A stretch of DNA of 64,000 nucleotides from Salipaludibacillus aurantiacus (GTDB taxonomy: Bacteria; Bacillota; Bacilli; Bacillales; Salisediminibacteriaceae): assembly GCF_900111295.1 (NCBI RefSeq), contig NZ_FOGT01000002.1, forward strand, positions 124,001 through 188,000, written 5' to 3'. Positions within the stretch are counted from its first letter, which is position 1, and each line of letters begins with the position of its first letter. Shown piece by piece: positions 15,895-26,521 of the stretch. The notes beneath the pieces are model-generated. The model worked only from the letters and a program-made list of their open reading frames with translations. It ran no database searches and was not told where the DNA came from. A program made the translations under genes and the position numbers.

Positions 15895-17703
15895 CTAAAT
15901 CGCTGGTCCCTGCTCTGAAACGGCCAGTTTTTCCGCCCCTTGCTGCAGCAGATACATTTTTTCATACAGGCCTTTTTGAGCTAATAGTTCTTCGTGTTTT
16001 CCTTGTTCAACAATTCTTCCCTGGTAAAGGACAAGGATATGGTCGGCATTTTTAATAGTTGACAGACGATGGGCAATCGCAATTGTCGTTCTGCCGCGCC
16101 TCATTTTTTCCAGTGCTTTCTGGATTTCTGTTTCTGTTTCTGTGTCCACGCTTGCGGTCGCTTCATCAAGGACAAGTATTTTCGGCTCTTTAGCCATCGT
16201 CCTGGCGAAAGACAGCAGCTGTCTCTGCCCGCTTGAAAATGTGGCTCCCCTCTCTCCTACCGGATGGCCGTAACCTTTCGGGAGCTCTCTGATAAACGGG
16301 TCAGCATGAACAAATTCAGCTGCTTCTTTGACCTTGCTGTCACTGATGTCCGAATCAAAAAGACGGATGTTATGCGTGACGTCTCCTACGAAAAGAAAAG
16401 GATCCTGAAGCACGAGCCCCATTTTAGAACGCAGTTCCTCATTGCTGAATTCTTCTACCGGTATGCCATCGATAAGTATTTCACCGTGTTCCACCGTATA
16501 AAAGCGCATCAGTAAATTAATAATTGAACTTTTACCGCTGCCCGTATGGCCGACAAGAGCCAGTGTGTCACCTTCATTTACTTTAAAGCTGATATTCTTT
16601 AATACATCCTGTCTGCCGTCGTAAGAAAACGTCACATTTCTAAACTCAATCTCGCCTTTTGTAATCTGCGGGTCCGCTGTCCCAGTTTTAGCCGGTGCAA
16701 ATTCGTCGTGATCCATAAGACGGAACACTCTTCCCGCTGAAATCATCGCCTGCTGGAAAATTGAGAGCCGCTGCATAATCTGGTTTACCGGCTCAAAAAA
16801 ACGGTCGAGGTAATTTACGAAGGCATAGAGCACACCGATTTCAACCGGACTGTTTAAGGACGTGATTCCGAAAAAAGTTAAGACGAGTACGAGCGCCATA
16901 ATGGAAATAAAATCGACCGCAGGACGCAGTAGCAGGCCGTCAAGCTTCATGCTCTTATACCATGCATTATGGTGGGCTTCATTAATTTTTTTAAATTCCC
17001 TGTTCATGCGCCGTTCCTGTCGAAACAGCTGTATTATTGCCATTCCCTGAATTGACTCATTTAAACGAGCGTTTAATTCACTCAGTTTTTCACTCATTTC
17101 GGCGTAATATGCCGAACTGAATTTCCTGTACAAATGCATAATAATATAAATCATCGGCAGTAACACGAGACAAAACAGGGCGAGCTGGACGTTCAAATAA
17201 AACATAGCTGCAAAGACACCGATCAGGAAAACAATATTCTGCAGGAAAGTTGCCAGTACACTCACATACAGCTCTTTCACCTGTTCAGTATCATTTGTAA
17301 TTCTTGACACGAGTCCCCCTGTCGGGAACTGGTCAAAAAATGACAGGCCGAGCTGCTCTACCTTTTCAAATATATCAATCCTCAGTTTTTGTATGATCTT
17401 AAGTGCTGTCTTTTGAAACAACAGAGACTGGGTGTAATTCATTACCGCGGCAGACAAATGAAGAAGCACGTAGCCCGCTCCGAGAAAAATAAGCGGCTGC
17501 AGATCAAACACTCCAGGTGTTAAAAAGTCATCGATAAATATTTTGATAAGGATCGGCCCTAATATTTCTGCCCCTGTTCCGCCTACGAGGAGAACCATGG
17601 CCACACTCAGTATTTTCCAATGGCTTTTCGCGTAAGCAAGCAGCCTTTTAAACACCGGCCTCTGCGGCAATGGGGTGAGTAAATGTTTGTGGCGCTCAAT
17701 CAT
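15895..17703 (-). CDS. ABC exporter half-transporter, subunit B of a heterodimer
   Basis: A 602-residue protein. Six membrane helices (about 35-330) are followed by a nucleotide-binding domain. Walker A GHTGSGKS and Walker B ILVLDEATASVD with the catalytic Glu are intact. The signature reads FSSGQ rather than LSGGQ, as often in one half of heterodimeric exporters. It overlaps the upstream half-transporter by four bases, so the two are coupled. Related B. subtilis pairs are YfiB/YfiC and YheI/YheH (BmrCD), multidrug exporters; the substrate here is unknown. Confidence 0.88.
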   Translation of the reverse strand: MIERHKHLLTPLPQRPVFKRLLAYAKSHWKILSVAMVLLVGGTGAEILGPILIKIFIDDFLTPGVFDLQPLIFLGAGYVLLHLSAAVMNYTQSLLFQKTALKIIQKLRIDIFEKVEQLGLSFFDQFPTGGLVSRITNDTEQVKELYVSVLATFLQNIVFLIGVFAAMFYLNVQLALFCLVLLPMIYIIMHLYRKFSSAYYAEMSEKLSELNARLNESIQGMAIIQLFRQERRMNREFKKINEAHHNAWYKSMKLDGLLLRPAVDFISIMALVLVLTFFGITSLNSPVEIGVLYAFVNYLDRFFEPVNQIMQRLSIFQQAMISAGRVFRLMDHDEFAPAKTGTADPQITKGEIEFRNVTFSYDGRQDVLKNISFKVNEGDTLALVGHTGSGKSSIINLLMRFYTVEHGEILIDGIPVEEFSNEELRSKMGLVLQDPFLFVGDVTHNIRLFDSDISDSKVKEAAEFVHADPFIRELPKGYGHPVGERGATFSSGQRQLLSFARTMAKEPKILVLDEATASVDTETETEIQKALEKMRRGRTTIAIAHRLSTIKNADHILVLYQGRIVEQGKHEELLAQKGLYEKMYLLQQGAEKLAVSEQGPAI

Positions 17704-19457
17704 GACGGTTCACCCCCTTTTTTAACTAAGGACTCAAGCTGCTGATGATCGTACATTTTCCGGTACCAGCGGTTGTTAGCCATTAACTCCTCATGGGTGC
17801 CGTGTTCACTGATTGTCCCGTTGTCCATTACTGCAATCTGGTCAGCATGTTTAATGGCACTCAGCCTGTGAGCGGTAATAAAAGTTGTTTTTCCGGCACG
17901 CAGTTCTCTTAGATGATGCAATATCTGTTCTTCCGTTTTCGCATCCACTGCTGACAACGAATCATCCAGCACAAGGACTTCCGGGTCAGCAAGCAGAGCA
18001 CGGGCAATAGAAATCCGCTGCTTTTGCCCTCCCGAAAGGGTGACACCCCGTTCTCCTACGACAGTTTCATATCCATCATCGAACTGAAGAATATCATCGT
18101 GAATGGCAGCAAGCCGGGCCGCTTCCATAATTTCCGCATAAGACGCGTCGGGCTTTGCGAAACTGATATTATCAGCAATGGTAGCGGAAAAGAGAAAGTG
18201 GTCCTGCGGGACATACCCAACCGTCGTTCTCAGCGCATCCAGCGTATAACGGTGAATCGGCTTCTGTTTAAACAGAATCGTCCCTTCATCAATATCAAAG
18301 TCCCTCATTAAAGAACGGACAAGCGTTGTTTTACCGCTCCCCGTCCTGCCGGCAATCCCCAGTGTCTCTCCACGTGAAATATGTAAATTGATATTTTGTA
18401 AAGCCGGGGCTTCTTCCTGCTCATATGAAAAACGGCCGATCCGGAAAGTGATCTCTCCTTCCGGGGGATTCTGGTCTGCATCCGGTTCATCGACGATCTC
18501 CTGTTTGACCGCCAGCAGACTGGAGATGCGGTCATAGGAAGCCCGCCCCCGTTCAACGATGTTAAACAACCAGCCAAATGCCAGCATCGGCCAAATCAGC
18601 AGACCTAAATACACCGTAAAACTCGTCAGCTGGCCGATTGTAATGTCGCCTGCAACAACAAACATTGAGCCGAAAACAATGGATAAAAAGAAAGAAAATC
18701 CGACAATAAGTGAAATGGTCGGGTCAAACAGCGCATCCACTTTAGCCACTTCAATGTTTTTATTGACCACATTGTCCGACTCTTTTCTGAATGAGTCCGC
18801 ATCTTCTTTTTCATACCCGAACGTTTTAATTACTTTAACTCCAGACATGCTTTCCTGCACCTTATCGTTTAGTGAGGAAAATGCCGCCTGGGCTTTTGAA
18901 AACCGTTTATGGAGCATTGCCCCGTATTTGCTCGTGGCCAGAGCCATAAACGGCATGGGGATCAGCGCAATAAGTGTTAATTCCCAGCTGATCGTAACAG
19001 CCATCGTTAAAATAACAAATCCGCCCATAGTCAATGAGTCGACAAGCGTCAGGACGCCGGCTCCTGCTGTCTGCTCCACTGCGCGAATATCATTTGTCGC
19101 ATGAGCCATTAAATCACCTGTCCGCCGTTTTTGAAAAAACGAGGACGTCATTTTTGAAAAATGTCCGTAAAGCTGGTTCCGCAGAAGCCGGGCCAGCCGA
19201 ATCGCCGAGCCGAAGATTAAAATGCGCCAAATATAACGGAACACATACACGGTAATGGCGAGGCCGAATAAAATGAGCATCCACTGCCACAAAATCTCCT
19301 CTGTCAATGTTTCCATAGAAATATGGTCCACGATGACCCCGACGATGTAAGGCGGGAGCAGGGAGAGGACCGATACGATTGCCAGGATAGCAATCCCTCC
19401 CCCGTAGCGCCATTTTTCCTGCTTGAAATACCACATTAAATCAATAAATACTTTCAT
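17700..19457 (-). CDS. ABC exporter half-transporter, subunit A of a heterodimer (degenerate site)
   Basis: A 585-residue protein with six membrane helices and a nucleotide-binding domain. Walker A GRTGSGKT and signature LSGGQ are canonical, but Walker B is followed by Asp (VLVLDDSLSAVD) instead of the catalytic Glu. That is the mark of the degenerate partner in BmrCD- or TM287/288-type heterodimers: one ATP site binds but hydrolyses poorly. ATG 19457 is chosen over the GTG at 19469, which lies within the GGGGTG ribosome-binding site. First gene of the exporter operon. Confidence 0.88.
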   Translation of the reverse strand: MKVFIDLMWYFKQEKWRYGGGIAILAIVSVLSLLPPYIVGVIVDHISMETLTEEILWQWMLILFGLAITVYVFRYIWRILIFGSAIRLARLLRNQLYGHFSKMTSSFFQKRRTGDLMAHATNDIRAVEQTAGAGVLTLVDSLTMGGFVILTMAVTISWELTLIALIPMPFMALATSKYGAMLHKRFSKAQAAFSSLNDKVQESMSGVKVIKTFGYEKEDADSFRKESDNVVNKNIEVAKVDALFDPTISLIVGFSFFLSIVFGSMFVVAGDITIGQLTSFTVYLGLLIWPMLAFGWLFNIVERGRASYDRISSLLAVKQEIVDEPDADQNPPEGEITFRIGRFSYEQEEAPALQNINLHISRGETLGIAGRTGSGKTTLVRSLMRDFDIDEGTILFKQKPIHRYTLDALRTTVGYVPQDHFLFSATIADNISFAKPDASYAEIMEAARLAAIHDDILQFDDGYETVVGERGVTLSGGQKQRISIARALLADPEVLVLDDSLSAVDAKTEEQILHHLRELRAGKTTFITAHRLSAIKHADQIAVMDNGTISEHGTHEELMANNRWYRKMYDHQQLESLVKKGGEPS

Positions 19458-19555
19458 AGAGTGGCACACCCCGTTTTTCCATTTATATGTATTTTGAGTT
19501 CATTTTACCATAGAGGCCATGGCCACAGTGATAAGTTATTTTAATTCGGAGCTAG

Positions 19556-20620
19556 TCACAGCATGCGGTCAATTTCATGCTGAATCGCCGGGAGGATCCT
19601 TTCGTCATCCAATGGAGCAAGGTCGACAGTTCTTACTTCCTGCCTGTTTACATAGCCGTTTTGTTTGTGGGTGTAACGGCGGTCATAATAGTGCTGCAGC
19701 AAAAGCTCGAACAGACACTCGTAATTTCCGGTTTCCATAGCCTCTTCCGCAGATGGTTTTATTTGGTCGGGAAGCCTGCGCCATATTTTATTAAGGGCTA
19801 AACGAATGTCATTTTGATAAGTGAAGGGCTGGTAATCGGCCATCAGATGCCTGATTCGCCGGTCCATCCGGTCTTTAATTTCTATAAAATTCCCCTGTTC
19901 TTTTGCGCTAATAATAAAAGGCGGCACGGTAATTCGGCCGATCCGTTTGCTCTCCGCCTCAATGATAAAGGTATGGTTTTTTGCAGCACACTGTTGGAGC
20001 TCCTGAACGAGTTCGAACTCAAATTGTTTCTGGGTTTTTGGTGTCAGGCCTATATGGCCGAAGACTGACCCGCGGTGGTCAGCCAGTCCTTCGAGATCCA
20101 GGACAGGATAGCCTTGTTCTTTCAGCTGCCTGAGCCATGCTGTTTTTCCTGTGCCGGTCAACCCGCCCAGCACAATTGTCTTCCAGTTTAAAGCTGAAAA
20201 GCTGTCAAGGCGGCTGAGGACATGCTGGCGCACCGCTCTCATACCGCCTTTCAACTGCCGGACAGGCATTTTCATCGACAGCATCGTTCCGACGAAGGCT
20301 CCGCTTCTCATGCCTCCTCTTGCGCAAGTGACCACAGGTGTTTTCCCCTTATGCTCTTTGAGCAGGCTAATCCACTCATCATAAAATGCCGGAAGCTTTC
20401 GGGCATAAATCTCCATGCCCGTTTTTTTAGCTTTGGCCCGGCTTTCCTGCTTGTAAATAGTCCCTATCAGCTTTCTCTCTTCATTTGAGAATAACGGCAG
20501 ACTGATACTGCCGGGGAGATGAAACTCTTTGTATTCTTCAGGGGATCTGACATCAATGATGAATTGTCTGCTCTCATTTATCTCTTCATATGTAATGGCT
20601 GGAAAGGAGTAGCTTTCCAT
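19556..20620 (-). CDS. selU: tRNA 2-selenouridine/geranyl-2-thiouridine synthase
   Basis: A 354-residue two-domain enzyme. A rhodanese domain (1-130) carries Cys99 in the motif TCARGGMRSG, and a P-loop domain begins at GLTGTGKT (153-160). SelU (MnmH, YbbB) changes 2-thiouridine at the wobble position of some tRNAs to 2-selenouridine via a geranylated intermediate, using selenophosphate from SelD. No selD is in the window. ATG 20620 follows AAAGGTGAT; an in-frame start 40 codons upstream gives an unlike N-terminus and is rejected. It appears monocistronic. The enzyme is patchily distributed in bacilli, so transfer is possible, though base composition looks normal. Confidence 0.88.
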   Translation of the reverse strand: MESYSFPAITYEEINESRQFIIDVRSPEEYKEFHLPGSISLPLFSNEERKLIGTIYKQESRAKAKKTGMEIYARKLPAFYDEWISLLKEHKGKTPVVTCARGGMRSGAFVGTMLSMKMPVRQLKGGMRAVRQHVLSRLDSFSALNWKTIVLGGLTGTGKTAWLRQLKEQGYPVLDLEGLADHRGSVFGHIGLTPKTQKQFEFELVQELQQCAAKNHTFIIEAESKRIGRITVPPFIISAKEQGNFIEIKDRMDRRIRHLMADYQPFTYQNDIRLALNKIWRRLPDQIKPSAEEAMETGNYECLFELLLQHYYDRRYTHKQNGYVNRQEVRTVDLAPLDDERILPAIQHEIDRML

Positions 20621-20948
20621 AAGTATCACCTTTTTTCGTAATGTTCTGCCGCACCTTAACAGCAGGCAGGTGTGCCGGTGCCGGTGCTGCCCTTGACGTG
20701 CCTGCAGAAGTGTGCGCCTTCCAAGCACCGCTATTCCCATTATACCTTTTTTAGCTGTATGATTTCAGGAAAATCAATTGGACGGCTGGATATAAGAAAA
20801 ATGAGAATGAGCGGGAGAATTATTTGGGAAATTGTGAAATATTCGACTTGCCTCCGCCTTGGTTATAGCTTTAAGTTTCTTTCACTTTAAATTTTAAAAA
20901 AGTCCTTTTAAGGATAAAAAAACACTCCTGAAAAGGAGTGTTCCGGTC
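20621..20948. other. Intergenic region between selU and yneF
   Basis: A 328-base gap. It holds the yneF terminator at the right end, and a GC-rich stretch with repeated GGTGCCGG/GGTGTGCC phrases next to selU (about 20660-20740) that may fold. No gene is seen. Confidence 0.35.
20915..20942 (-). terminator. Rho-independent terminator of yneF
   Basis: The stem AACACTCCT / AGGAGTGTT with a four-base loop, followed by TTTTTATCC on the minus strand. Confidence 0.85.
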
Positions 20949-21158
20949 TTATTTTTGGTTTTGCATTGCTTTCATCATTTGATTAATCTTCTTTTGCGAT
21001 GGATTCATGCCCATTTGCATCATCATCACTCGCAGCATTTTTTCATTGATTGGCGGATTTTTCTTCATGTAATTCATCATGTACTGTCTAGCGATAAAGA
21101 ACCCGATTGCGATTCCTGCTAACAGAGCGATGACACCGATTAAAATATTAACCCACAT
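20949..21158 (-). CDS. yneF: YneF family small membrane protein (UPF0154)
   Basis: A 69-residue protein with one N-terminal membrane helix (residues 3-24, ending FFIARQYM) and a basic tail with the conserved phrase [23 protein letters not shown] (residues 35-57). It matches the UPF0154/YneF family of Bacillota, of unknown function. Its place next to sirA and tkt is as in B. subtilis. GAAGGAGGG precedes the ATG. Confidence 0.92.
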   Translation of the reverse strand: MWVNILIGVIALLAGIAIGFFIARQYMMNYMKKNPPINEKMLRVMMMQMGMNPSQKKINQMMKAMQNQK

Positions 21159-21283
21159 CGGCGTTGACCCTCCTTCTTTTATCTCTGGATTTCAGTTAGT
21201 AAAAACTTGTATTATGAACCCTATCTATTATACCTTAACGGTTTGTACAATAAAAGGGCTGAAGGAGAATTAGTCATAATTCG

Positions 21284-21733
21284 CTACTTGTCCTGCATGA
21301 AATTGACTACCCTGATCGGTTTAAGCCAGCCGTACTTATTTTCTTCGTAATTAATCGCCAAAAAATATGAATGGAAGCTTCTAAGCACCTCAAAGAAGCG
21401 TGTTTCCGCATCTATGGCGCCTTCAGCCGTCAAAATCATTTTGTCCGGATGCATCTCTAATTTGGCATAGCTGTTTTCTCTGCGGTCATACAGCGTATGT
21501 TCATATTTACTATAACTGTAAGCTTTATTATGGAAAAAGAACTGGTGGATATAATGATCCAGGTTTTCCCTGGAGTAAGGTTTCGTAATGTATTCTATCT
21601 GATTCGTTGTAATGGCTTTTAGCACACCTTGTGAACAGTTGTTTTCTTTAAACAGATGAAAAAGCTTTTTTTCCATGCCATGATACATATGGGCGACTTC
21701 TTCTTCAATCAGTACAATTTCATAGTTTCTCAT
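21284..21733 (-). CDS. sirA: Sporulation inhibitor of DNA replication SirA
   Basis: A 149-residue protein similar to B. subtilis SirA (YneE). Visible landmarks are the N-terminal YEIVLIEEEVAHMYHG, the ITTNQIEYITKP middle and the C-terminal FFEVLRSFHSYFLAINY and KYGWLKP. SirA is made under Spo0A control at the start of sporulation and binds DnaA domain I to stop new rounds of replication. ATG 21733 follows GAGAGG; the GTG three codons earlier overlaps that site. It sits between yneF and tkt as in B. subtilis. I did not find a clear 0A box. Confidence 0.85.
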   Translation of the reverse strand: MRNYEIVLIEEEVAHMYHGMEKKLFHLFKENNCSQGVLKAITTNQIEYITKPYSRENLDHYIHQFFFHNKAYSYSKYEHTLYDRRENSYAKLEMHPDKMILTAEGAIDAETRFFEVLRSFHSYFLAINYEENKYGWLKPIRVVNFMQDK

Positions 21734-21849
21734 CCTGCTCACCTCTCCTCTGCTCCTTATTCCCTTTATTATAAAAGACTAGCAAGAGGAGAATTGTCAA
21801 AACCTGTCCCATAAAAGTGACTTATTTTGTCTAAAAAACTTCCAGCATA

Positions 21850-21866
21850 TGGGGGGTCTGACCCCT
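21850..21866. repeat. GGGGTC-n-GACCCC palindrome
   Basis: GGGGGGTCTGACCCCTT, the same core as the larger palindrome at 24074-24112 on the other side of tkt. The significance is unknown. Confidence 0.4.
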
Positions 21867-21880
21867 TTGTGAATTTTCAC

Positions 21881-21922
21881 AAATAAAAAGGCGCCGCAAA
21901 AGGAGCGATCCTTTTGCGGCGC
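21881..21922 (-). terminator. Rho-independent terminator of tkt
   Basis: A 14-bp perfect stem, GCGCCGCAAAAGGA / TCCTTTTGCGGCGC, with tetraloop GCGA, followed by CTTTTTATTT on the minus strand. Confidence 0.93.
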
Positions 21923-21943
21923 GGCGGCTTGTTACAGCCGGTT

Positions 21944-23944
21944 TTATTTTTTTTCCAACAGCTGTTTAAAGCGTGTTACGACGTTTTCAACAGTAAAGCC
22001 GTACTCTTTAATGATACGGTCTCCCGGTGCTGAGGCACCGAATGTATCAATACCTAATACAGAGCCCTCGCTTCCTGTATAACGGTCCCATCCAAGAGTG
22101 GCAGCCATTTCGATTCCTAAGCGGTGCTTCAGGTGGCTTGGCAGGACAGACTCTTTATATTCTGCGGACTGCTGTTCGAAGCGGTCCCAGCTAGGCATAC
22201 TGACAACTGATACGTAGATGCCTTCTTTCTCAAGCGCCTGCTGTGCGTCAACTGCAAGAGCCACTTCAGACCCTGTTGCAAGAAGAAGGCCGTTAGCTTC
22301 GCCATTTGCTTCTGACACAACGTAAGCTCCTTTTCTTACCCCTTCGTCTGCTTTTTCTTTTGTTGACGGCAGCGTCGGAAGGCCTTGACGTGTGAGCACA
22401 AGAACAGTCGGCTGGTCAGTGCTTTCTACGGCTGTTTTCCAGGCAGCAGTTACTTCGTTGCCATCAGCAGGACGGACAACAGACAATCCAGGGATCGCTC
22501 TTAATCCCGCAAGCTGTTCCACAGGCTCGTGCGTCGGCCCGTCTTCACCTACAGCGATGCTGTCGTGGGTAAACACATAAGTGACCGGCTGTTTCATCAG
22601 TGATGACAACCTTAACGCCGGGCGTAAATAGTCTGAGAACACAAAGAATGTTGCCGCGTAAGGTTTTATACCGCCGTGAAGCGCCATTCCGTTAACTGCT
22701 GCAGCCATAGCAAACTCACGTACGCCAAACCACACGTTTCGCCCTGCATAATTATCGCGGGAGAAATCTTCCTCGTCTTTAAGCATCGTTTTGTTGGAAG
22801 AAGCGAGGTCCGCGGAGCCCCCGAATAAACTTGGCACCTTCTGAGCAATCGCGTTTAGTACTTCACCGCCTGTAGCTCTTGTTGCCGCTTTGTCTCCTTC
22901 TTCATAAACAGGAAGCTCTTTATCCCAGCCTTCAGGAAGTTCGCCTTTAATAGCTGTTTCAAGCTGATTGCCAAGCTCCGGATAAGCTTTTTTATATTCT
23001 TCAAATTTCTTATTCCATTCGTCTTCTTTCTTTTGCCCTTCTTCAGCAAGCTTCTTGTAGTTTTCTTTCACTTCATCAGGGACATAGAAATCCTCTTCGA
23101 AAGTCCACTTATAAGCTTCCTTCGTCAATTTTACTTCGTCTTCTCCAAGAGGCGCACCGTGGGAAGCTGATTTTCCGCTTTTGTTTGGAGCACCATAGCC
23201 GATAACCGTTTTGACTTCCACAAGGGTCGGGCGGTCATCTGCTTTTGCTGATTCAATTGCATTTGTGATTTCCTCAAGGTCGTTTCCGTCCTCTACTCTG
23301 ATCACCTGCCAGCCGTAAGCTTTAAAACGGTCTTCTACACTTTCAGAGAAAGACTGGTGAAGATCGCCATCGAGTGAAATGTCGTTGGAATCATAAAAAA
23401 CAACTAATTTGCCCAGCTTTAAATGTCCGGCAAGCGAAGCGGCTTCTGCGGAAACCCCTTCCATCAAGTCGCCGTCACCGCAAATGCTGTATGTATAATG
23501 ATCTACTACATTAAAGTCATCGCGGTTAAAAGTCGCTCCTAAGCGGGCTTCTGCCATCGCAAAACCGACTGCCATAGCTACACCTTGTCCTAATGGCCCT
23601 GTTGTTGCTTCCACTCCAGGTGTATGCCCGAATTCAGGGTGTCCAGGTGTGCGGCTTCCCCACTGTCTGAAACTTTTCAGATCTTCCATAGTCACGTCAT
23701 AGCCGTGCAGGTGGAGCAAGCTGTATAACAGCATAGATCCGTGGCCGGCAGAAAGGATGAACCGGTCTCTGTTAAACCAGTCAGGATTAGAAGGGTTATG
23801 ATCCATATACTGTGAAAACAGTTTATACGCCAAAGGCGCTGTGCCCATAACCATTCCCGGGTGGCCGGATTGTGCTTTTTCAATACTGTCAATCGCTAAT
23901 GTTCTTATCGTATTAATCGATAAATTGTCAATATTTGTTGACAT
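21944..23944 (-). CDS. tkt: Transketolase
   Basis: A 666-residue TPP enzyme of the pentose phosphate pathway, moving two-carbon units between sugar phosphates. The N-terminal TPP-binding domain has [16 protein letters not shown] and [10 protein letters not shown], followed by a pyrimidine domain with [17 protein letters not shown] and a C-terminal domain ending in FTVENV. The length is normal. ATG 23944 with AAGAGG upstream. It has its own terminator, and the upstream gap carries a long palindrome. Confidence 0.97.
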   Translation of the reverse strand: MSTNIDNLSINTIRTLAIDSIEKAQSGHPGMVMGTAPLAYKLFSQYMDHNPSNPDWFNRDRFILSAGHGSMLLYSLLHLHGYDVTMEDLKSFRQWGSRTPGHPEFGHTPGVEATTGPLGQGVAMAVGFAMAEARLGATFNRDDFNVVDHYTYSICGDGDLMEGVSAEAASLAGHLKLGKLVVFYDSNDISLDGDLHQSFSESVEDRFKAYGWQVIRVEDGNDLEEITNAIESAKADDRPTLVEVKTVIGYGAPNKSGKSASHGAPLGEDEVKLTKEAYKWTFEEDFYVPDEVKENYKKLAEEGQKKEDEWNKKFEEYKKAYPELGNQLETAIKGELPEGWDKELPVYEEGDKAATRATGGEVLNAIAQKVPSLFGGSADLASSNKTMLKDEEDFSRDNYAGRNVWFGVREFAMAAAVNGMALHGGIKPYAATFFVFSDYLRPALRLSSLMKQPVTYVFTHDSIAVGEDGPTHEPVEQLAGLRAIPGLSVVRPADGNEVTAAWKTAVESTDQPTVLVLTRQGLPTLPSTKEKADEGVRKGAYVVSEANGEANGLLLATGSEVALAVDAQQALEKEGIYVSVVSMPSWDRFEQQSAEYKESVLPSHLKHRLGIEMAATLGWDRYTGSEGSVLGIDTFGASAPGDRIIKEYGFTVENVVTRFKQLLEKK

Positions 23945-24073
23945 AAAAAAATCAGCCTCTTTTCTCTTGGTTTGTGTATACCCTTACTCTACTACATATA
24001 ATATACCTTTTGAAGAGGTTAGACAACCTCCTCAAACAGAGAAAGTGATCTGCTGAACAAGTTAATTAAGAAG

Positions 24074-24112
24074 TGGTAATTGCTGGGGGGTCAGACCCCC
24101 CAGTAATTACCA
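24074..24112. repeat. 39-base near-perfect palindrome
   Basis: The arms TGGTAATT / AATTACCA enclose CTGGGGGGTC-A-GACCCCCCAG. It lies between the ynzC terminator and tkt. The core is shared with 21850-21866. Confidence 0.7.
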
Positions 24113-24116
24113 AACT

Positions 24117-24155
24117 AAAAAGGCAGCAAAACGGGGTCCGTTTTGCTGCCTTTTT
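24117..24155 (-). terminator. Rho-independent terminator of the yneA-yneB-ynzC unit
   Basis: A 17-bp stem, AAAAAGGCAGCAAAACG / CGTTTTGCTGCCTTTTT, with a five-base loop. It could act in either direction. Confidence 0.9.
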
Positions 24156-24179
24156 AATCGCCTTCCACCCTGGGGTCCC

Positions 24180-24425
24180 TTAATGCAGAGGCCCTTGGGT
24201 GCCTCGGGTCTTTTTCTCATGCTTTAATTTATCCGGCGTGACGTCATTTCCCTCTTCATCGACAACTTTCACAGAGGTTAACTGGTTCTTAAATGACTGC
24301 CGCACATTTTTCAAGTATTCCTGCCGCAAGTCTTTCTGTTCTTTTTGTTCCTTTAAACTGAGTCCTTCGCTTTTGGATTTTCTGGCAAGCTCATTGATCC
24401 TTTGAATCTTATCTTTACTAAGCAA
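24180..24425 (-). CDS. ynzC: YnzC family (DUF896) protein
   Basis: An 81-residue protein with an N-terminal helical hairpin (KIQRINELARKSKSEGLSLK and EQKDLRQEYLKNVR), the DUF896 pattern. In B. subtilis ynzC is the last gene of the LexA-controlled yneA-yneB-ynzC operon; its role in the damage response is not settled. Here it lies 204 bases after yneB, a wider gap than usual, but no terminator or promoter separates them. Confidence 0.88.
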   Translation of the reverse strand: MLSKDKIQRINELARKSKSEGLSLKEQKEQKDLRQEYLKNVRQSFKNQLTSVKVVDEEGNDVTPDKLKHEKKTRGTQGPLH

Positions 24426-24629
24426 TTGAATTCCTCCAGTTGGTGCTTATTGCTCCATACATCTTAATAAACTTTGGAGGAGGTTTCAAGTCATCTGCTT
24501 CTTATAAAGGTATTTCCTGACTACACAGACATTTACCAGGCCGTTCAGCCGCTTGCCCCAGACTGCCGGCCCCAATGAGACCTTCCCGTTTTTACAGCTG
24601 CATCTGCTGCTTTCCCGCTAAAGAAAGCC

Positions 24630-25591
<962 letters not shown>

Positions 25592-25608
25592 TTTGAGCAC
25601 CTCACATA

Positions 25609-25708
25609 AGAATGTTTGTTCTCCTTTTCACTGTAATCGGAACAGGCGTTCGTGTCAAGAGAAAAAAGAGAACGTTCGTTTGCGCAACTTGTGTTCTCAT
25701 GGTATAAT
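25609..25708. promoter_or_regulatory. Divergent lexA/yneA SOS control region with three LexA boxes
   Basis: Boxes of the CGAAC-n4-GTTCG type: 25609-25622 (AGAAT GTTT GTTCT, weak), 25639-25652 (GGAAC AGGC GTTCG, one mismatch) and 25669-25682 (AGAAC GTTC GTTTG, two mismatches). The yneA promoter is TTGACA (25658-25653), 17 bases, TACAGT (25635-25630), with box 2 in the spacer. The lexA promoter is TTGCGC (25680-25685), 17 bases, TATAAT (25703-25708), with box 3 on the -35. Confidence 0.88.
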
Positions 25709-25791
25709 GTTCCTGTCACTACTTATATTGATTTAAACTATGTTGGACAAGCATGAAATAGAACAGTATTAACTTTAAAGAGGTGTTTCAC

Positions 25792-26412
25792 ATGTCAAAA
25801 CTGTCTTCACGGCAGCAAGCGATCCTGGAATTTATAAGATCAGAAGTAAAAGATAAAGGTTATCCGCCGTCAGTCAGAGAAATTGGTGAAGCTGTAGGTC
25901 TTGCTTCCAGTTCCACGGTACACGGTCATTTATCACGGCTTGAGAAAAAAGGGTACATCCGCCGTGACCCGACTAAACCCCGTGCTATTGAAGTCATCGG
26001 CCTTGAAGAGTCTTCCCCGGTCTCTGAAACACCTTCTCTTCATATTCCTCTTATCGGGAAGGTTACAGCCGGACAGCCTATAACTGCCATTGAGAATGTG
26101 GAAGAATACCTGCCGATGCCTGCCAGCTTTGTGCAGGATGAGCATTCATTTATCCTCGAAATTTCGGGTGATTCGATGATTGAAGCGGGGATTTTTGACG
26201 GGGACTATGTTGTCGTCAGACAGCAGAATTATGCTAATAACGGCGATATTGTCGTAGCGATGACAGAAGATGATGAAGCGACGGTTAAACGGTTTTTCAA
26301 AGAAGAAAACCACATTCGTCTTCAACCGGAAAATGCCACGCTTGAACCGATCCTTTTAAATAATGTCCATATTCTGGGCAAAGTGATCGGGGTCTTCAGA
26401 ACTATTCATTAA
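25792..26412 (+). CDS. lexA: SOS repressor LexA
   Basis: A 206-residue repressor. The winged helix-turn-helix spans 1-65 ([21 protein letters not shown]), the self-cleavage site is Ala93-Gly94, and the catalytic dyad is Ser128 (SGDSM) with Lys166. RecA filaments on single-stranded DNA trigger its cleavage, which frees the boxes at yneA, lexA, uvrX and recA in this window. ATG 25792 is preceded by AAAGAGGTG; the GTG three codons before lies within that site. Autoregulated. A terminator follows. Confidence 0.97.
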   Translation: MSKLSSRQQAILEFIRSEVKDKGYPPSVREIGEAVGLASSSTVHGHLSRLEKKGYIRRDPTKPRAIEVIGLEESSPVSETPSLHIPLIGKVTAGQPITAIENVEEYLPMPASFVQDEHSFILEISGDSMIEAGIFDGDYVVVRQQNYANNGDIVVAMTEDDEATVKRFFKEENHIRLQPENATLEPILLNNVHILGKVIGVFRTIH

Positions 26413-26414
26413 TT

Positions 26415-26440
26415 AAACGGGTCCTGGACCCGTTTTTTTC
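26415..26440 (+). terminator. Rho-independent terminator of lexA
   Basis: AAACGGGTCC / GGACCCGTTT with a very tight loop, followed by a run of T. Confidence 0.75.
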
Positions 26441-26454
26441 TTTTTTTTGGAAAA

Positions 26455-26468
26455 CGAACAAACGTTCT
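26455..26468 (+). promoter_or_regulatory. LexA box of the uvrX unit
   Basis: CGAAC AAAC GTTCT, one mismatch to consensus, just upstream of a plausible promoter TTGTTT (26468-26473), 17 bases, TATTCT (26491-26496). Confidence 0.85.
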
Positions 26469-26521
26469 TGTTTTTCCTCCCCTCTTTATGTATTCTTATT
26501 ATTAAGGAGGGAGAACACATC

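Noticed and set aside
26447-26521. N-terminal extension of the Y-family polymerase
   Set aside because: It would read through the LexA box and promoter and has no ribosome-binding site; ATG 26522 has a strong one.
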